Source of the DNA: Collinsella sp. AF25-2LB
GTDB taxonomy: Bacteria; Actinomycetota; Coriobacteriia; Coriobacteriales; Coriobacteriaceae
Direction of reading: 5' to 3'
Assembly: GCF_003458415.1 (NCBI RefSeq)
Contig: NZ_QRUF01000007.1
Span: 42,083 to 106,082 of the forward strand
Length of the DNA stretch: 64,000 nt
The notes below the pieces were generated by a model that saw only the letters and a program-made list of their open reading frames with translations, was not told the origin of the DNA and did no database searches. Below, one piece after another: positions 1 to 9,317 of the stretch; position 1 is the first letter of the stretch, and each line of letters starts with the position of its first letter. The translations under genes were made by a program, and so were the position numbers.

Positions 1-707
1 CGGGCCCCGGCGTTATGGCCGCAGCCCTGGAGACGCTGCCCGACTCCGCATCGATGATGGAAGTCGCCGAGAAGATTAAGCAGACCGCCTTTAAGATCAC
101 CCGCGCCGGCGAGCTCATGAGCCGCGAGGCCGCCCATCGCCTGGGTGTCGAGAAGGGCATTGTCGACCTCTCGCTGGCTCCCACGCCTGCCATCGGCGAC
201 TCCGTCGCGCGCATCCTCGAGATCATCGGCGTGGGCACCTGCGGTGGCCCGGGCACGACCTGCGCGCTCGCCATGCTCAACGATGCCGTCAAGAAGGGCG
301 GCGTCATGGCCAGCTCCAGCGTGGGCGGTCTCTCGGGCGCCTTTATCCCCGTGTCCGAGGACGCCGGCATGATCGCCGCCGTCGAGGCCGGCGCGCTTTC
401 GCTCGAGAAGCTCGAGGCCATGACCTGCGTGTGCTCCGTTGGCCTGGACATGATCGCCATCCCCGGCGACACCCCGGTCGAGACCATCGCCGGCATCATC
501 GCCGACGAGATGGCCATCGGCGTCATCAACAACAAGACCACGGCCGTCCGCGTGATCCCCGCCATCGGCAAGGGCGTGGGCGACTGCGTCGAGTATGGCG
601 GCCTGTTTGGCCGTGCGCCCATCATGCCGGTGAACCCCAACGCCGGCACCGTGCTTGCCCACCGCGGCGGACGCTTCCCGGCACCGCTGAACTCGCTGAA
701 GAACTAG
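1..707 (+). CDS. UPF0210/DUF711 (PFL) family protein, C-terminal part
   Basis: This is the C-terminal part of a UPF0210 (DUF711, PFL) family protein. The reading frame is open from base 3 and enters from outside the window, so the start is not visible; the family is usually around 450 residues, so about half is missing. The tail is diagnostic: it carries [17 protein letters not shown], then a GRAPIMPVN segment, and ends in [14 protein letters not shown], matching the family's closing pattern of RGGRIPAPI followed by S-x-KN. The family is cytoplasmic and often has an ACT-domain protein partner upstream; its biochemical role is not established. An unusual inverted-repeat element begins 17 bases after the stop codon. 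The family call is secure; no function should be inferred. Confidence 0.88.
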   Translation, partial: GPGVMAAALETLPDSASMMEVAEKIKQTAFKITRAGELMSREAAHRLGVEKGIVDLSLAPTPAIGDSVARILEIIGVGTCGGPGTTCALAMLNDAVKKGGVMASSSVGGLSGAFIPVSEDAGMIAAVEAGALSLEKLEAMTCVCSVGLDMIAIPGDTPVETIAGIIADEMAIGVINNKTTAVRVIPAIGKGVGDCVEYGGLFGRAPIMPVNPNAGTVLAHRGGRFPAPLNSLKN

Positions 708-724
708 CTGAGGGGGACTGGCGA

Positions 725-858
725 GGAGCCCCGGGGAGGGCAAATATATAAGGTCGCCTGCTCGGACAGTCCTGACTCGCACGGAGAGCACATTAAGTGC
801 TCTCCGGCTCGTGCGGAACTCGCGATCGACCTTATATATTTGCCCTCCCCGGGGCTCC
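725..858 (+). other. Long inverted-repeat element with conserved core, copy A
   Basis: Bases 725-756 and 827-858 are a perfect 32-bp inverted repeat. The 70-base core contains CGGACAGTCCTGACTC, an inner hairpin (GAGAGCAC / GTGCTCTC), and TCGTGCGGAACTC. The same core, in the same orientation relative to the upstream gene, occurs at 16471-16598 (read on the minus strand after gatB), but with completely different outer arms. The element starts 17 bases after the UPF0210 stop. It could be a structured 3'-UTR RNA, a termination or RNA-stability element, or a small non-autonomous mobile element. I do not recognise it as a known family. Confidence 0.8.
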
Positions 859-975
859 CGCACAACGGAACCTCAGTTGGGTTCTATCCCGTATGGCAGT
901 CGCTTCGCTCCTGCCCGCCTTGGTTGTGAGGGCGATTTGGCGTTGGAACGGTTCTTTTTCTGATATATGCTGGTT

Positions 976-1007
976 GCGGCTCTTCTTTTGGGAGGAGTCG
1001 CTTTTTT
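976..1007 (+). terminator. Hairpin plus T6, terminator or leader attenuator
   Basis: A stem of about ten pairs (GCGGCTC with GAGTCGC at the base, one G-T pair) is followed by six T residues. It ends only six bases before the AGGAGG ribosome-binding site of the methyltransferase. It could end transcripts from the UPF0210 gene, or act as an attenuator in the methyltransferase leader. Confidence 0.6.
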
Positions 1008-1026
1008 GTTGCTAGGAGGTTAGCCC

Positions 1027-1914
1027 GTGGTTGAAGGGGATGCTCGCTCTGAGCTTCTTTCTGCGGATTGGAATGGCGAATGGATGCGCCTGCAAGCTGG
1101 TCGGCATCGGGCTGATGATTCTTTTGAGTGGGATAAACGGGCTCGGCATTTTCGGCCGCTTGAGACTGCTCCTTATGCCCGGGATTTTATAAAGTTGTTG
1201 GCGATTGAGCCCGGCGAGTCCGTGCTGGATATGGGGTGTGGGGCTGGGTCGATTGCTATTCCGCTTGCTCAGGCTGGGCATTCCGTGATTGCTGCCGACT
1301 TCTCTCCTGCCATGTTGGGCACGCTTGATGCCGGCATTGAGTATTACGGGCTCGAAGATCTTATTACGCCGCTTGAGCTTGCTTGGGATGATGATTGGGA
1401 TTTGGTTGGACCGGTCGCGAAAGCGGTGGATGTTGCCTTTGCCAGTCGGTCGGTTACGACGACCAATCTAAAAGATGCGCTTGCCAAGCTCGACCGCACG
1501 GCTCGTCGGCGTTGTGCTGTCACGATGGTCGCCAACTCCAGCCCGCGCTATGACCTGCACCTGATGAACGCCATCGGTGCCTCGGTTACCTGCAGTAATG
1601 GCTTTGTGTATGCTTTTAATATCCTCATTCAGATGGGTGCCCTGCCGCAGGTTACGTACTTTGAATCGCCTCGTCGCGATACCTTCGATAACCTTGAAGC
1701 GGGCGTAGCAGATTTTTCCCGTATGCTCGAGCATGGCAACGAGGATAAGGTCGACCGTCTGCGCGACTACATCGCCCAGCACATGATTGAGAACCCCCAT
1801 GCCGGTGAGCCGGGCTCCAAGGGTGTGCCGCAGGGACGCTATATGCTCGACCACGTCCGCAAGGTCCGTTGGGCGTTTATTGCATGGGAGCCGGTCTCTG
1901 CACCCCGCTCATAG
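1027..1914 (+). CDS. Class I SAM-dependent methyltransferase
   Basis: A 295-residue cytoplasmic protein with a Rossmann-fold SAM-binding motif, VLDMGCGAGSIAIPLA, at about residues 65-80. It is followed by an acidic strand end (VIAADFSPAML) that should bind the ribose hydroxyls of SAM. The start is a GTG, chosen because AGGAGG at 1014-1019 lies seven bases upstream. The substrate cannot be read from the sequence; relatives methylate small molecules or tRNA. The first half of the gene is clearly richer in A and T than its neighbours and uses different third-position bases, which may reflect transfer. A hairpin with a T-tract sits immediately upstream of the ribosome-binding site, so expression may be attenuated. 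Confidence 0.75.
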   Translation: MVEGDARSELLSADWNGEWMRLQAGRHRADDSFEWDKRARHFRPLETAPYARDFIKLLAIEPGESVLDMGCGAGSIAIPLAQAGHSVIAADFSPAMLGTLDAGIEYYGLEDLITPLELAWDDDWDLVGPVAKAVDVAFASRSVTTTNLKDALAKLDRTARRRCAVTMVANSSPRYDLHLMNAIGASVTCSNGFVYAFNILIQMGALPQVTYFESPRRDTFDNLEAGVADFSRMLEHGNEDKVDRLRDYIAQHMIENPHAGEPGSKGVPQGRYMLDHVRKVRWAFIAWEPVSAPRS

Positions 1915-2072
1915 CCTGTTCGCAGCCCGCACTGCCCACTCACTCGGCATCCGCATTCTTTTTGAACTGGGCAAACGCGCTCCACACCGCACCGTTCCTG
2001 CGCTATCGTGGGACAGCTCACGTAAATTAAGGCCCCGTCGCGGGGCGCCCCATACATAGAAAGCGAGAACCC

Positions 2073-2372
2073 ATGGCACTGACAGGAGCACAGGTCAAGC
2101 AGCTTCGCAGCATGGCCCATCACCTCAACCCCGTCATCATCATCGGTAAGTCCGATGTCAACGAGGGCACCGTCGAGCAGACGGTCGCCTACCTGGAGAA
2201 GCACGAGCTCGTTAAGTGCTCCGTGCTCGATGGCTCCAGCCTTTCCGCCCGCGAGGCCGCCGAGGAGCTCGCCGAGCGTTGCCACGCCGAGGTCGTCCAG
2301 GTCATCGGCCGCAAGTTCTCACTGTATCGCGAGTCCTCGCGCAAGGACATCGAGAAGATCAAGCTCGTCTAA
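2073..2372 (+). CDS. yhbY: YhbY/CRS1-type RNA-binding protein
   Basis: A 99-residue protein of the YhbY (CRM domain) family, which binds pre-50S ribosomal particles. The fold is KH-like. The N-terminal sequence LTGAQVKQLRSMAHHLNPVI followed by IGKSDVNEGTV is the family signature, with the GxxG-type loop at IIIGKSD. Length is normal for the bacterial single-domain form. The start codon follows an AAAGCGAG segment, a modest ribosome-binding site. The gene stands alone, with a strong terminator after the stop codon and a convergent regulator gene beyond it. A role in ribosome assembly follows from the family. Confidence 0.9.
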   Translation: MALTGAQVKQLRSMAHHLNPVIIIGKSDVNEGTVEQTVAYLEKHELVKCSVLDGSSLSAREAAEELAERCHAEVVQVIGRKFSLYRESSRKDIEKIKLV

Positions 2373-2410
2373 GAGCCAATGATCCGGCGATCCAACACAT
2401 AGCAAGCTTA

Positions 2411-2443
2411 CGGGTGCCCAAGTACTTCGGGCGCCCGTTTTTT
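2411..2443 (+). terminator. Rho-independent terminator of yhbY
   Basis: A nine-pair stem (CGGGTGCCC with GGGCGCCCG, one G-T pair) closes an eight-base loop and is followed by six T residues. The T-tract just touches the stop codon of the convergent regulator gene. Confidence 0.85.
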
Positions 2444-5441
2444 ATCGCTCGACCAGCACGCGATTGAGCCGCCCCTCCACCAAGCGCTCGTATAGACGCC
2501 GCGTCTCGGGCTCGGGCACGCCATTGACCTGCTCCCTCAGGTGGTGCATATGCCCGCTGTACAGCTCGACGATATCGCGCCGCCGCCCCGCCGCACTGTA
2601 GACGCGCATGGCGCAGCGCACCATATCCTCACGCGCCGTTTCCTGTCGAAGCCCCGACTCCGCCAGCCAAATCGCCGACTGCAGATCGTTTTCTTCTAGA
2701 GCGGCATTTGCTCCCTTAATCATGCAATCGATGTACTTTGACTGCATAATGCGCCGCATGCGCAAAAAGTAGGTGGGATTACAGCCATTGGGAACATACA
2801 GCGGTCCGGCATAAAGCTGCTCAATCTTAAGGCACAGCTCAACTAAATGGGGCCCGCGCGCACCCGTGCGATTTCCCAAAACCTCGCGGCTTATCTGGTC
2901 AAACAGCCGTACATCGGTCTTGACGTAGTCGCCGTTGAGCCCAATGCATTCATTTTGGATGAGCACGCACGACTTGCCATCCGGCGTCGGTCCCAAAGCC
3001 GACCGCAAGCGCGATATCGTCGAGTACAGGTTGTTGCGGGCGCTATTAAACTCGGCATGGGGCCACAGCTCCATGGCCAGCGTCTCACGATCGACGAGCG
3101 CATCCATGCCCAGCGCAAGCCGCTCGGCAAGCGTCGCCGCCTTCTTGCGGCGCCACATTTTGTCCGTGATGGGAAACCCATCGCGCTCGGCGCGAAACGC
3201 ACCAAACATGCGAATCTCGATATGGTCGATGGTATCAACGGCTTCAACCTCGCCGGCCTGGAACAGGCGCTCGCCCTCTCCTTCCAAATCGTCGCGCAGC
3301 GAGTACCGCGACAGCTCGCGCACGGGAAGCTTCTTGCGTATCCTGCCCGCCGGCTCGCCCAGACAATGCATGGCAAGGCGCGCAAAGAGCCGATACGATG
3401 GCTCTAGAATCCCCGCACGATTCATGGACATCCAGGCCGCAAGATCGCTGTCTCGGCCCGCACAGGCCAAATGCAGCGCCACCATCCAGGCCTCCGCTCC
3501 ACCAACCTGCGTCTGGCTTATATCGAGCAACTCCGCTTCCTCGCGCACCGAAACCATCGAGGTGTTACGCAGATATGCCGCGCGCTCCAGCAGCAATGCG
3601 TTATCGCGCATGTACGCAATCGACTCCTCGGCAAGTTTGAGCACTTGGACCGCACGGAACTTTGCATTAACCGGCCGTCCCTCTGCCAGCGACTGCCAGC
3701 CTTCTAGCAACAGCCCAAACAGCTGAATCTGGTTGTCGCGCATGCGCACGGCAAAACGATCGAGCTCGTTGAACGCCGCATCGTCGGTTACCGGCAAGCC
3801 GGAAAGGAGCCGCCGTGCCGCCAACACCATGCGCACCCAGATAGCCATCGCCTTAAGTCCACGTACGTCGAGCGCCTCCCGCACCACCGTCATCTCGTCG
3901 TCGCGCTCGTCGGTTCCCGCAAACGACCCATCAAAGAGCTCCACCAGCATGCTATCGGCCCGTATAACAATCCCCGCGATGTCGAGCTCGCAGTCATAGG
4001 CCTTGCTCGTTTTGAGCTGCTGTAGAACGCCGCTGTCATCTCCCCGTTCGGTCAGGCAGCGCTTGACCTCGATATGCGCAGACAACATATCGAGTGCGGT
4101 GTGAGATGCCTCGATTTCTGGCACGGCCAGGTTCGTAGGAAGCCCAAGCCCGTTGTCCCCATAGCAAACAGCCGTCAGTGTCTGGGCCACCCTCCATGAA
4201 ACAGGGTCTATTTCGCAGGCCGCCCGTTCGCCCCCGCATTCGATGACCGATGCCATATAGCGAGCGAGCTTTGTATTGGACACGCTGACCGCTGCCAGAT
4301 ATACGCCAAGCGCTTCGGCAGGCGTTGGCTCTGGAGCCGGATCGTCGGCATCGATCGTGCCCAGCGCCGCTCGGCAGATATCGGCCCCGTGCCCCGTCAG
4401 AGCCAGATCGACCCCATACTGCCCAGCAAGTTCAAGGACCGCTTCACGGTCCAGAAAGGCGTCCGCCAGGCCCATCGCCGCATCGCATCGGCCCGCCTTA
4501 AGCAAAATCCGGGCCGCCCTCGGAACAAGTTCGGGGCGAACCTCGGCCACCAACTTACGCAAGCGCAAGCGTCCGTTATCCTCCGTGCCCAGACACGTAA
4601 AACTCCGCTCGGCGGGATCCAAGCCAAAGATCGGGTAGTCGCGTACAAAGTAGGACTGGTCGACCATCGACAGCCTCACCCCACAGGCCTCGAGTTCTGC
4701 GATATTGCCCTCGCCCATCAAAACCATGAGACATGCCACGCAAAACAGCGCATTATTGTCGAGTGAAGCCAGATCGGCAAGTGCCGCGCCATACACGTTG
4801 ACAATCTCGTTTTCGAGCAGGCCGGCTACGTCGCCTTGGCCATACAGACCTGTCTGCAATGCCGAAACGAGCTCGGGCACGCCCTGCGTGAGCTGATAAA
4901 AGTCGAGCGATGTGCTGATCGAAAACGCCGATGCCCACGCCGAATACTCATAGGCATGCACCTTGAGCATCTGCGCATTGATCTTAACCGAATCGCCCAG
5001 CCCATGAATCAGCTGACGATTTGAAGGACGGCAGGAGATAAAGACCCCTACCCCCATAGCGCGCAGGCCGCGAATCCTGTCGATGAGGTCTTCGGTATCG
5101 TGCTGATCGAGGTTTGGCACATTATCAATCGCGATAAGGGAGTGCGGTTTGTCTTTGAGTTCTTCGGTAACCACCTCGAGCTGCATAAACACCTCGCGCC
5201 CAATGGCACGATCGGCCTCGATAATCCGCACGGGGCCTCGCGTCGGGTCGCATTTAACCTCATGGGTGTACTGCAGCAGCACCGAGGTCTTCCCAAACCC
5301 GTCGGGCGCATAAAGAACCACGATGCCGGCCTTTCGGCCCTTGGCGATAAGCTCATTCATCAAGCGTTCGCGTCGCACCATATAGCCTCCGCCCAGCGGC
5401 ATCAGCTCGAGGTCGTCTATACCGCTCAAATCATTTACCAT
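2442..5441 (-). CDS. Large STAND ATPase / SARP-type transcriptional regulator
   Basis: A 999-residue regulator with an N-terminal STAND-type NTPase, a helical middle, and a C-terminal DNA-binding plus BTAD unit. The Walker A motif is APDGFGKTS near residues 44-52 and a Walker B-like strand is SLIAIDNVPN near 100-110. At about residues 745-830 there is a winged-helix segment (MFGAFRAERDG, then MWRRKKAATLAERLAL and SARNNLYSTISRLRSALG) typical of SARP-like activators. The final 150 residues are helical like a BTAD domain. Such proteins usually act as signal-dependent activators of metabolism, colonisation or secondary-product genes. The gene is monocistronic and no obvious target is adjacent. 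The signal is unknown. Confidence 0.82.
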   Translation of the reverse strand: MVNDLSGIDDLELMPLGGGYMVRRERLMNELIAKGRKAGIVVLYAPDGFGKTSVLLQYTHEVKCDPTRGPVRIIEADRAIGREVFMQLEVVTEELKDKPHSLIAIDNVPNLDQHDTEDLIDRIRGLRAMGVGVFISCRPSNRQLIHGLGDSVKINAQMLKVHAYEYSAWASAFSISTSLDFYQLTQGVPELVSALQTGLYGQGDVAGLLENEIVNVYGAALADLASLDNNALFCVACLMVLMGEGNIAELEACGVRLSMVDQSYFVRDYPIFGLDPAERSFTCLGTEDNGRLRLRKLVAEVRPELVPRAARILLKAGRCDAAMGLADAFLDREAVLELAGQYGVDLALTGHGADICRAALGTIDADDPAPEPTPAEALGVYLAAVSVSNTKLARYMASVIECGGERAACEIDPVSWRVAQTLTAVCYGDNGLGLPTNLAVPEIEASHTALDMLSAHIEVKRCLTERGDDSGVLQQLKTSKAYDCELDIAGIVIRADSMLVELFDGSFAGTDERDDEMTVVREALDVRGLKAMAIWVRMVLAARRLLSGLPVTDDAAFNELDRFAVRMRDNQIQLFGLLLEGWQSLAEGRPVNAKFRAVQVLKLAEESIAYMRDNALLLERAAYLRNTSMVSVREEAELLDISQTQVGGAEAWMVALHLACAGRDSDLAAWMSMNRAGILEPSYRLFARLAMHCLGEPAGRIRKKLPVRELSRYSLRDDLEGEGERLFQAGEVEAVDTIDHIEIRMFGAFRAERDGFPITDKMWRRKKAATLAERLALGMDALVDRETLAMELWPHAEFNSARNNLYSTISRLRSALGPTPDGKSCVLIQNECIGLNGDYVKTDVRLFDQISREVLGNRTGARGPHLVELCLKIEQLYAGPLYVPNGCNPTYFLRMRRIMQSKYIDCMIKGANAALEENDLQSAIWLAESGLRQETAREDMVRCAMRVYSAAGRRRDIVELYSGHMHHLREQVNGVPEPETRRLYERLVEGRLNRVLVER

Positions 5442-5828
5442 GCCCGCTCCTCAACTCGACCGTATGGACACTGTAGCCGCAAGACCATACAAGCCGCGCT
5501 ATGAATAGAGCGACCTTGTGTTTTAGGTTGTCTTTTGGTACGCAAGCGGCAAGTTTTTGTACAGCGAGGGCCGATTGTTATTAATCCCCCGACTAATCGG
5601 TCTTTAAGCAGGTAAATGAGCTTGTCAGCTTGTCCCATCTAAGCGGCAGTGTAACGCAGATGAACAAGGTTCAGCCATGTCATTCAACTCGCCTAGCACC
5701 CGCTACCGTCTACGACCTTCTAGTGGCATTTTTGCATAGAATCTGGTATGGAATGAATCAAGCTGTTGGACATCTGGCGTTCGTCAAGCTTGCGGCAAGA
5801 TTTTGGTCAAGTGGGCAAAAAGGGATAG
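5442..5828. other. Intergenic region upstream of the STAND regulator
   Basis: About 390 bases of moderate GC. It should hold the promoter of the minus-strand regulator, but no convincing pair of promoter hexamers stands out. Short open frames here have no family signature. Beyond the nagB terminator at its right edge I see no RNA gene or repeat. Confidence 0.5.
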
Positions 5829-5856
5829 CAAAAAGGCCCCCGCAAAGCGGAGGCCT
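5829..5856 (-). terminator. Rho-independent terminator of nagB
   Basis: On the minus strand, a stem of AGGCC with GGCCT extended by CTCCGC / GCGGGG pairing is followed by five T residues. It lies about 35 bases beyond the nagB stop codon. Confidence 0.85.
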
Positions 5857-5889
5857 TAGACAAGGCTATGTCGAGCTGCAGGATTCGCG

Positions 5890-6618
5890 CTACTCGCAGA
5901 GCGAAAGGGCGGCCTCGTCGGCAACGACAACGCAGTTGGTGTGCAGCTGCAGGATCGAAGCCGGGCACTCGGGCGTAACCGGACCATAGCACATGTCATG
6001 CACGGCCTGAGCCTTGGCCTCGCCGTTGGCGACGACCAGGATCATGCGGGCATACATGATGGTCTGGGTACCCATGGTGTAGGCCTGACGGGGAACATCG
6101 TCGATGCTGTCGAACAGGCGGCTGTTGGCCTGAATGGTGCTCTCGGTGAGGTCGACGCAGTGCGTGCCCTTGGAGAAGTGGTCATCGGGCTCGTTGAAGC
6201 CAATGTGGCCGTTGTTGCCAATGCCGAGCAGCTGCAGATCCGGATAACCGGCGTCGGCGACAATCTTGTCGTACTCAGAGCAGGCAGCGGCGGCGTCGGG
6301 GTTGGAACCGTCGGGCACATGCGTGTTGTTCAGGTCGATGTTGATGTGATCGAAGAAGTTCTCACGCATGAAGTAGTGATAGCTCTGGGGATCGTCGTGC
6401 GAAAGGCCGCGATACTCGTCCAGGTTGTAGGTGCTGACCTCGGCAAAGTCGACGTCGCCCTTCTCGTACCAAGCAGCGAGCTGCTTGTAGGCACCGATCG
6501 GGGTGGAGCCGGTGGCAAGGCCCAGTACACAGTCGGGCTTGAGGATAACCTGGGCCGAGATGATATTGGCGGCCTTGCGGCTCATATCCTCGTAGTCTTT
6601 AGCTTTAATGATCTTCAT
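5890..6618 (-). CDS. nagB: Glucosamine-6-phosphate deaminase
   Basis: NagB converts glucosamine 6-phosphate to fructose 6-phosphate and ammonia, linking amino-sugar catabolism to glycolysis in the cytoplasm. The 242-residue product has the phosphate-binding GLATGSTP motif (residues 33-40), the NLDEY segment with the catalytic aspartate (about residue 67), and GIGNNGHIGFNEP (132-144) with the catalytic histidine. Length matches the short form that lacks the E. coli allosteric C-terminal extension. The frame stays open far upstream, but the ATG at 6618 begins the conserved MKIIKAKDYE sequence and has AAAGGA just before it. The EIIA-Glc gene upstream and glmM suggest a sugar and amino-sugar cluster. 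It has its own terminator. Confidence 0.95.
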   Translation of the reverse strand: MKIIKAKDYEDMSRKAANIISAQVILKPDCVLGLATGSTPIGAYKQLAAWYEKGDVDFAEVSTYNLDEYRGLSHDDPQSYHYFMRENFFDHINIDLNNTHVPDGSNPDAAAACSEYDKIVADAGYPDLQLLGIGNNGHIGFNEPDDHFSKGTHCVDLTESTIQANSRLFDSIDDVPRQAYTMGTQTIMYARMILVVANGEAKAQAVHDMCYGPVTPECPASILQLHTNCVVVADEAALSLCE

Positions 6619-6815
6619 TACGCGTCCTTTCTCGTACAAGAGAGGCAAGGCTCCCTTACAAGCACTTGCCCGCGGCCCGCGTCGGCCGCAACCAACGTGT
6701 GCGGCCACCAGGGCGAGGTCGCGTAATGTATGTGTCTCGTGTCTAGCCGCGTCGAGGCCCCTGCCCGTCCACGGTGACCCAAAGCTGTTTAGCTTCGGAC
6801 AAATCTCATCTTGCC

Positions 6816-6849
6816 ACGGAGGGCGTCCTCTTTCAAGGGCGCCCTCCGT
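6816..6849 (-). terminator. Hairpin downstream of the EIIA gene
   Basis: A ten-pair stem (ACGGAGGGCG with CGCCCTCCGT) lies between the EIIA stop and the nagB start. No T-tract follows on either strand, so it may be a weak terminator, a processing site or an RNA-stability element. Confidence 0.45.
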
Positions 6850-6889
6850 AAACGTGTTTGAATTGTAGGCTAATGGCCACGTGCACTTG

Positions 6890-7387
6890 CTAGCGCTCGC
6901 GAGCAACGATGAGCTGGTCCATCTCTTCGACATGCACGCCAACGGAACCCTTGATGCTCGAGAACTCAACGGAGTTGCACACCAAGATGGGAACCGTCAC
7001 ATCGTAGCCTTCGGCAGCAATTGCCTCGCGATCGAACTCAATGAGCACATCGCCCTTATGGACGATGTCACCCACTTGCGCATGTACGGTAAAGTGCTTG
7101 CCCTCGAGCTGAACGGTATCCAAACCAACGTGGATGAGCACGTCCAAGCCATCGACCGTGTTAAGCGCAACGGCGTGTCCCGTAGGAAAAATGGCCTCGA
7201 CCTTGGCATCAGCCGGTGCAATCACACGCGTTCCGGTGGGCTGAATCGCCACGCCCTGGCCCAAAAGGCCGGTAGCAAACGTCTGATCGTTTACCTCGGA
7301 GAGCGGAATGACGTCACCCGAGATGGGAGCATCCAACGTAAGGACTCGACCACGCATACCAAAAGACCTTAGGACTTTAGTGAACAT
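6890..7387 (-). CDS. crr: PTS EIIA-Glc family phosphocarrier
   Basis: A stand-alone 165-residue EIIA domain of the glucose/N-acetylglucosamine PTS family, which passes phosphate from HPr to an EIIB domain. Both active-site histidines are visible: H71 in FPTGHAVAL and H86 in DVLIHVGLDTV, equivalent to H75 and H90 of E. coli. The N-terminal APISGDVIPL segment is also typical. The first ATG has a GGGGGAG ribosome-binding site with short spacing; a second ATG at 7357 with CTAAGG upstream is possible and would remove ten residues. It lies between glmM and nagB, so import of glucose or N-acetylglucosamine is likely, but no EIIBC partner is in the window. Confidence 0.9.
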   Translation of the reverse strand: MFTKVLRSFGMRGRVLTLDAPISGDVIPLSEVNDQTFATGLLGQGVAIQPTGTRVIAPADAKVEAIFPTGHAVALNTVDGLDVLIHVGLDTVQLEGKHFTVHAQVGDIVHKGDVLIEFDREAIAAEGYDVTVPILVCNSVEFSSIKGSVGVHVEEMDQLIVARER

Positions 7388-7458
7388 GCTCCCCCTCGGA
7401 CATACCGATCAACCAAAATAACCTTAACAGTTTACCACTTGGCACCCGTTTTTGACCA

Positions 7459-8796
7459 TTAGGGAAGTTCGCGCTTGACAACCTCGACGATGTCGTCGAC
7501 AACGCGCTGGGTCAGCTCGTGCGTCTCGGCCTCGGCCATCACGCGGACCAGCGGCTCGGTACCACTCGGGCGCACCAGAATGCGGCCGCGGCCATCAAGC
7601 TCCTTCTCGGCAGCAGCGACGGCATCCCAGATGGGCTGGCAATCGTCCAGACCAGCCTTGTTGTCGGAATGCACGTTGACGAGTACCTGCGGGTACTTCT
7701 TCATGATGCCGGCAAGATCGGTGAGGGTACGACCGGTGCGCTTGAGCACGGCCAGCAGCTGCAGAGCCGTCACCAGGCCGTCACCGGTGGTGTTGTGCTC
7801 CAGGAAGATGATGTGGCCGGACTGTTCGCCGCCGATGACGGCGCCGTCCGCGAGCATGCGCTCCAGAACGTAGCGGTCGCCCACGGCGGTCTGAACCATC
7901 TCGAAGCCCTGCTCCTTCATAGCGATGGAGAAGCCCAGGTTGCACATGACGGTCGAGACGATCTCGGAGTTGGCGAGCTTGCCGCGAGCGGCAAGGTCAG
8001 AACCGCAGATAGCCAGGATGTAGTCACCGTCGATCTCATTGCCCTCGCTGTCCACGAACAGTACGCGGTCGGCGTCGCCGTCGTGGGCCAGACCGATGTC
8101 AGCATGGGTGCGCAGCACGAGCTCGCGCAAGGGCTCGAGATGCGTAGAACCGCACTCAACGTTAATGTCGGTGCCGCAATAATCGGTGTTGATGGCATGG
8201 ACCGTAGCACCCAGGCGCTGCAGCGCGGCGGGCGTGGTCTGGCAAGAAGCACCGTGGCCGCAGTCGACGGCAACGACCAGGCCGTCGAGCCTCAGGCCAT
8301 CGAGCGTATCGATGGCATGATCGACATATGCCTTGCGGGCATCCTTCATCTTGATGATGTGGCCCACGCCGGCACCGGTCGGCAGCGTGTCGGCAGCCAT
8401 GGCTTCCTCGGACATGACCCAGGCGCTGATCTCTTCCTCGACAGCATCGGGAAGCTTCATGCCCTTGCGGCTAAAGAACTTGATGCCGTTGAACTCCGGC
8501 GGATTATGCGAAGCAGAGATGACGATGCCGCCGTCGAGCTCGTTTTGAACGGTGAGCAGGGCCACGGCCGGCGTGGGGATGACGCCGCAGCAATGCGGGC
8601 GGCCGCCCTCGGCCATAATGCCAGCGGTCAGAGCGCTCTCGAGCATGGTGCCCGAAAGACGCGTGTCGCGGCCGATGCAGATATCCGGACCAAGAAACTT
8701 GGTCGCCGCGCGGCCCAGGCGAAACGCGAGGTCGCACGAGAGGCCGGCATTGGCGACGCCACGAACGCCGTCGGTACCGAAGATGTTCTGGGGCAT
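7459..8796 (-). CDS. glmM: Phosphoglucosamine mutase
   Basis: GlmM interconverts glucosamine 6-phosphate and glucosamine 1-phosphate for UDP-GlcNAc and peptidoglycan synthesis. The 445-residue protein begins with the typical FGTDGVRGVAN segment. It has the phosphoserine loop ISASHNPPEFNG (active serine about residue 96), the metal-binding DGDADRVLFVD loop near 240, and the phosphate-binding RPSGTEPLVRV motif near the C-terminus. Length is that of the bacterial family. It lies just downstream of rplM-rpsI but is separated from them by a terminator, and it is followed at 70 bases by the EIIA gene. NagB and GlmM compete for the same substrate, so their closeness is metabolically coherent. Confidence 0.96.
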   Translation of the reverse strand: MPQNIFGTDGVRGVANAGLSCDLAFRLGRAATKFLGPDICIGRDTRLSGTMLESALTAGIMAEGGRPHCCGVIPTPAVALLTVQNELDGGIVISASHNPPEFNGIKFFSRKGMKLPDAVEEEISAWVMSEEAMAADTLPTGAGVGHIIKMKDARKAYVDHAIDTLDGLRLDGLVVAVDCGHGASCQTTPAALQRLGATVHAINTDYCGTDINVECGSTHLEPLRELVLRTHADIGLAHDGDADRVLFVDSEGNEIDGDYILAICGSDLAARGKLANSEIVSTVMCNLGFSIAMKEQGFEMVQTAVGDRYVLERMLADGAVIGGEQSGHIIFLEHNTTGDGLVTALQLLAVLKRTGRTLTDLAGIMKKYPQVLVNVHSDNKAGLDDCQPIWDAVAAAEKELDGRGRILVRPSGTEPLVRVMAEAETHELTQRVVDDIVEVVKRELP

Positions 8797-8845
8797 AGGA
8801 TCGCTCCTTCCCTAGCAGGCGATATGCAACCGCCCGCCCTAGTCG

Positions 8846-8889
8846 AAAAAGAAAAGCGGGACCCGCCGAGGAATCGGCAGGCCCCGCTT
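8846..8889 (-). terminator. Rho-independent terminator of rplM-rpsI
   Basis: On the minus strand, AAGCGGGGCCTGCCGA pairs with TCGGCGGGTCCCGCTT around a four-base loop and runs into TTCTTTTTC. It lies 30 bases after the rpsI stop. Confidence 0.9.
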
Positions 8890-8919
8890 GTACATTGTAT
8901 CTCGAAAGGAGATAAAACC

Positions 8920-9315
<396 letters not shown>

Positions 9316-9317
9316 CT

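Noticed and set aside
1..707. L-serine dehydratase alpha subunit
   Set aside because: First impression from the glycine-rich CGGPG segment, but the ending ([23 protein letters not shown]) is specific to UPF0210.
725..858. Retron or CRISPR-associated RNA
   Set aside because: Long inverted arms recall retron a1/a2 repeats, but no reverse transcriptase or Cas protein is near either copy.
6619..6969. N-terminal extension of nagB
   Set aside because: The extra residues lie antisense to the EIIA gap and have no NagB homology; the conserved start is at 6618.
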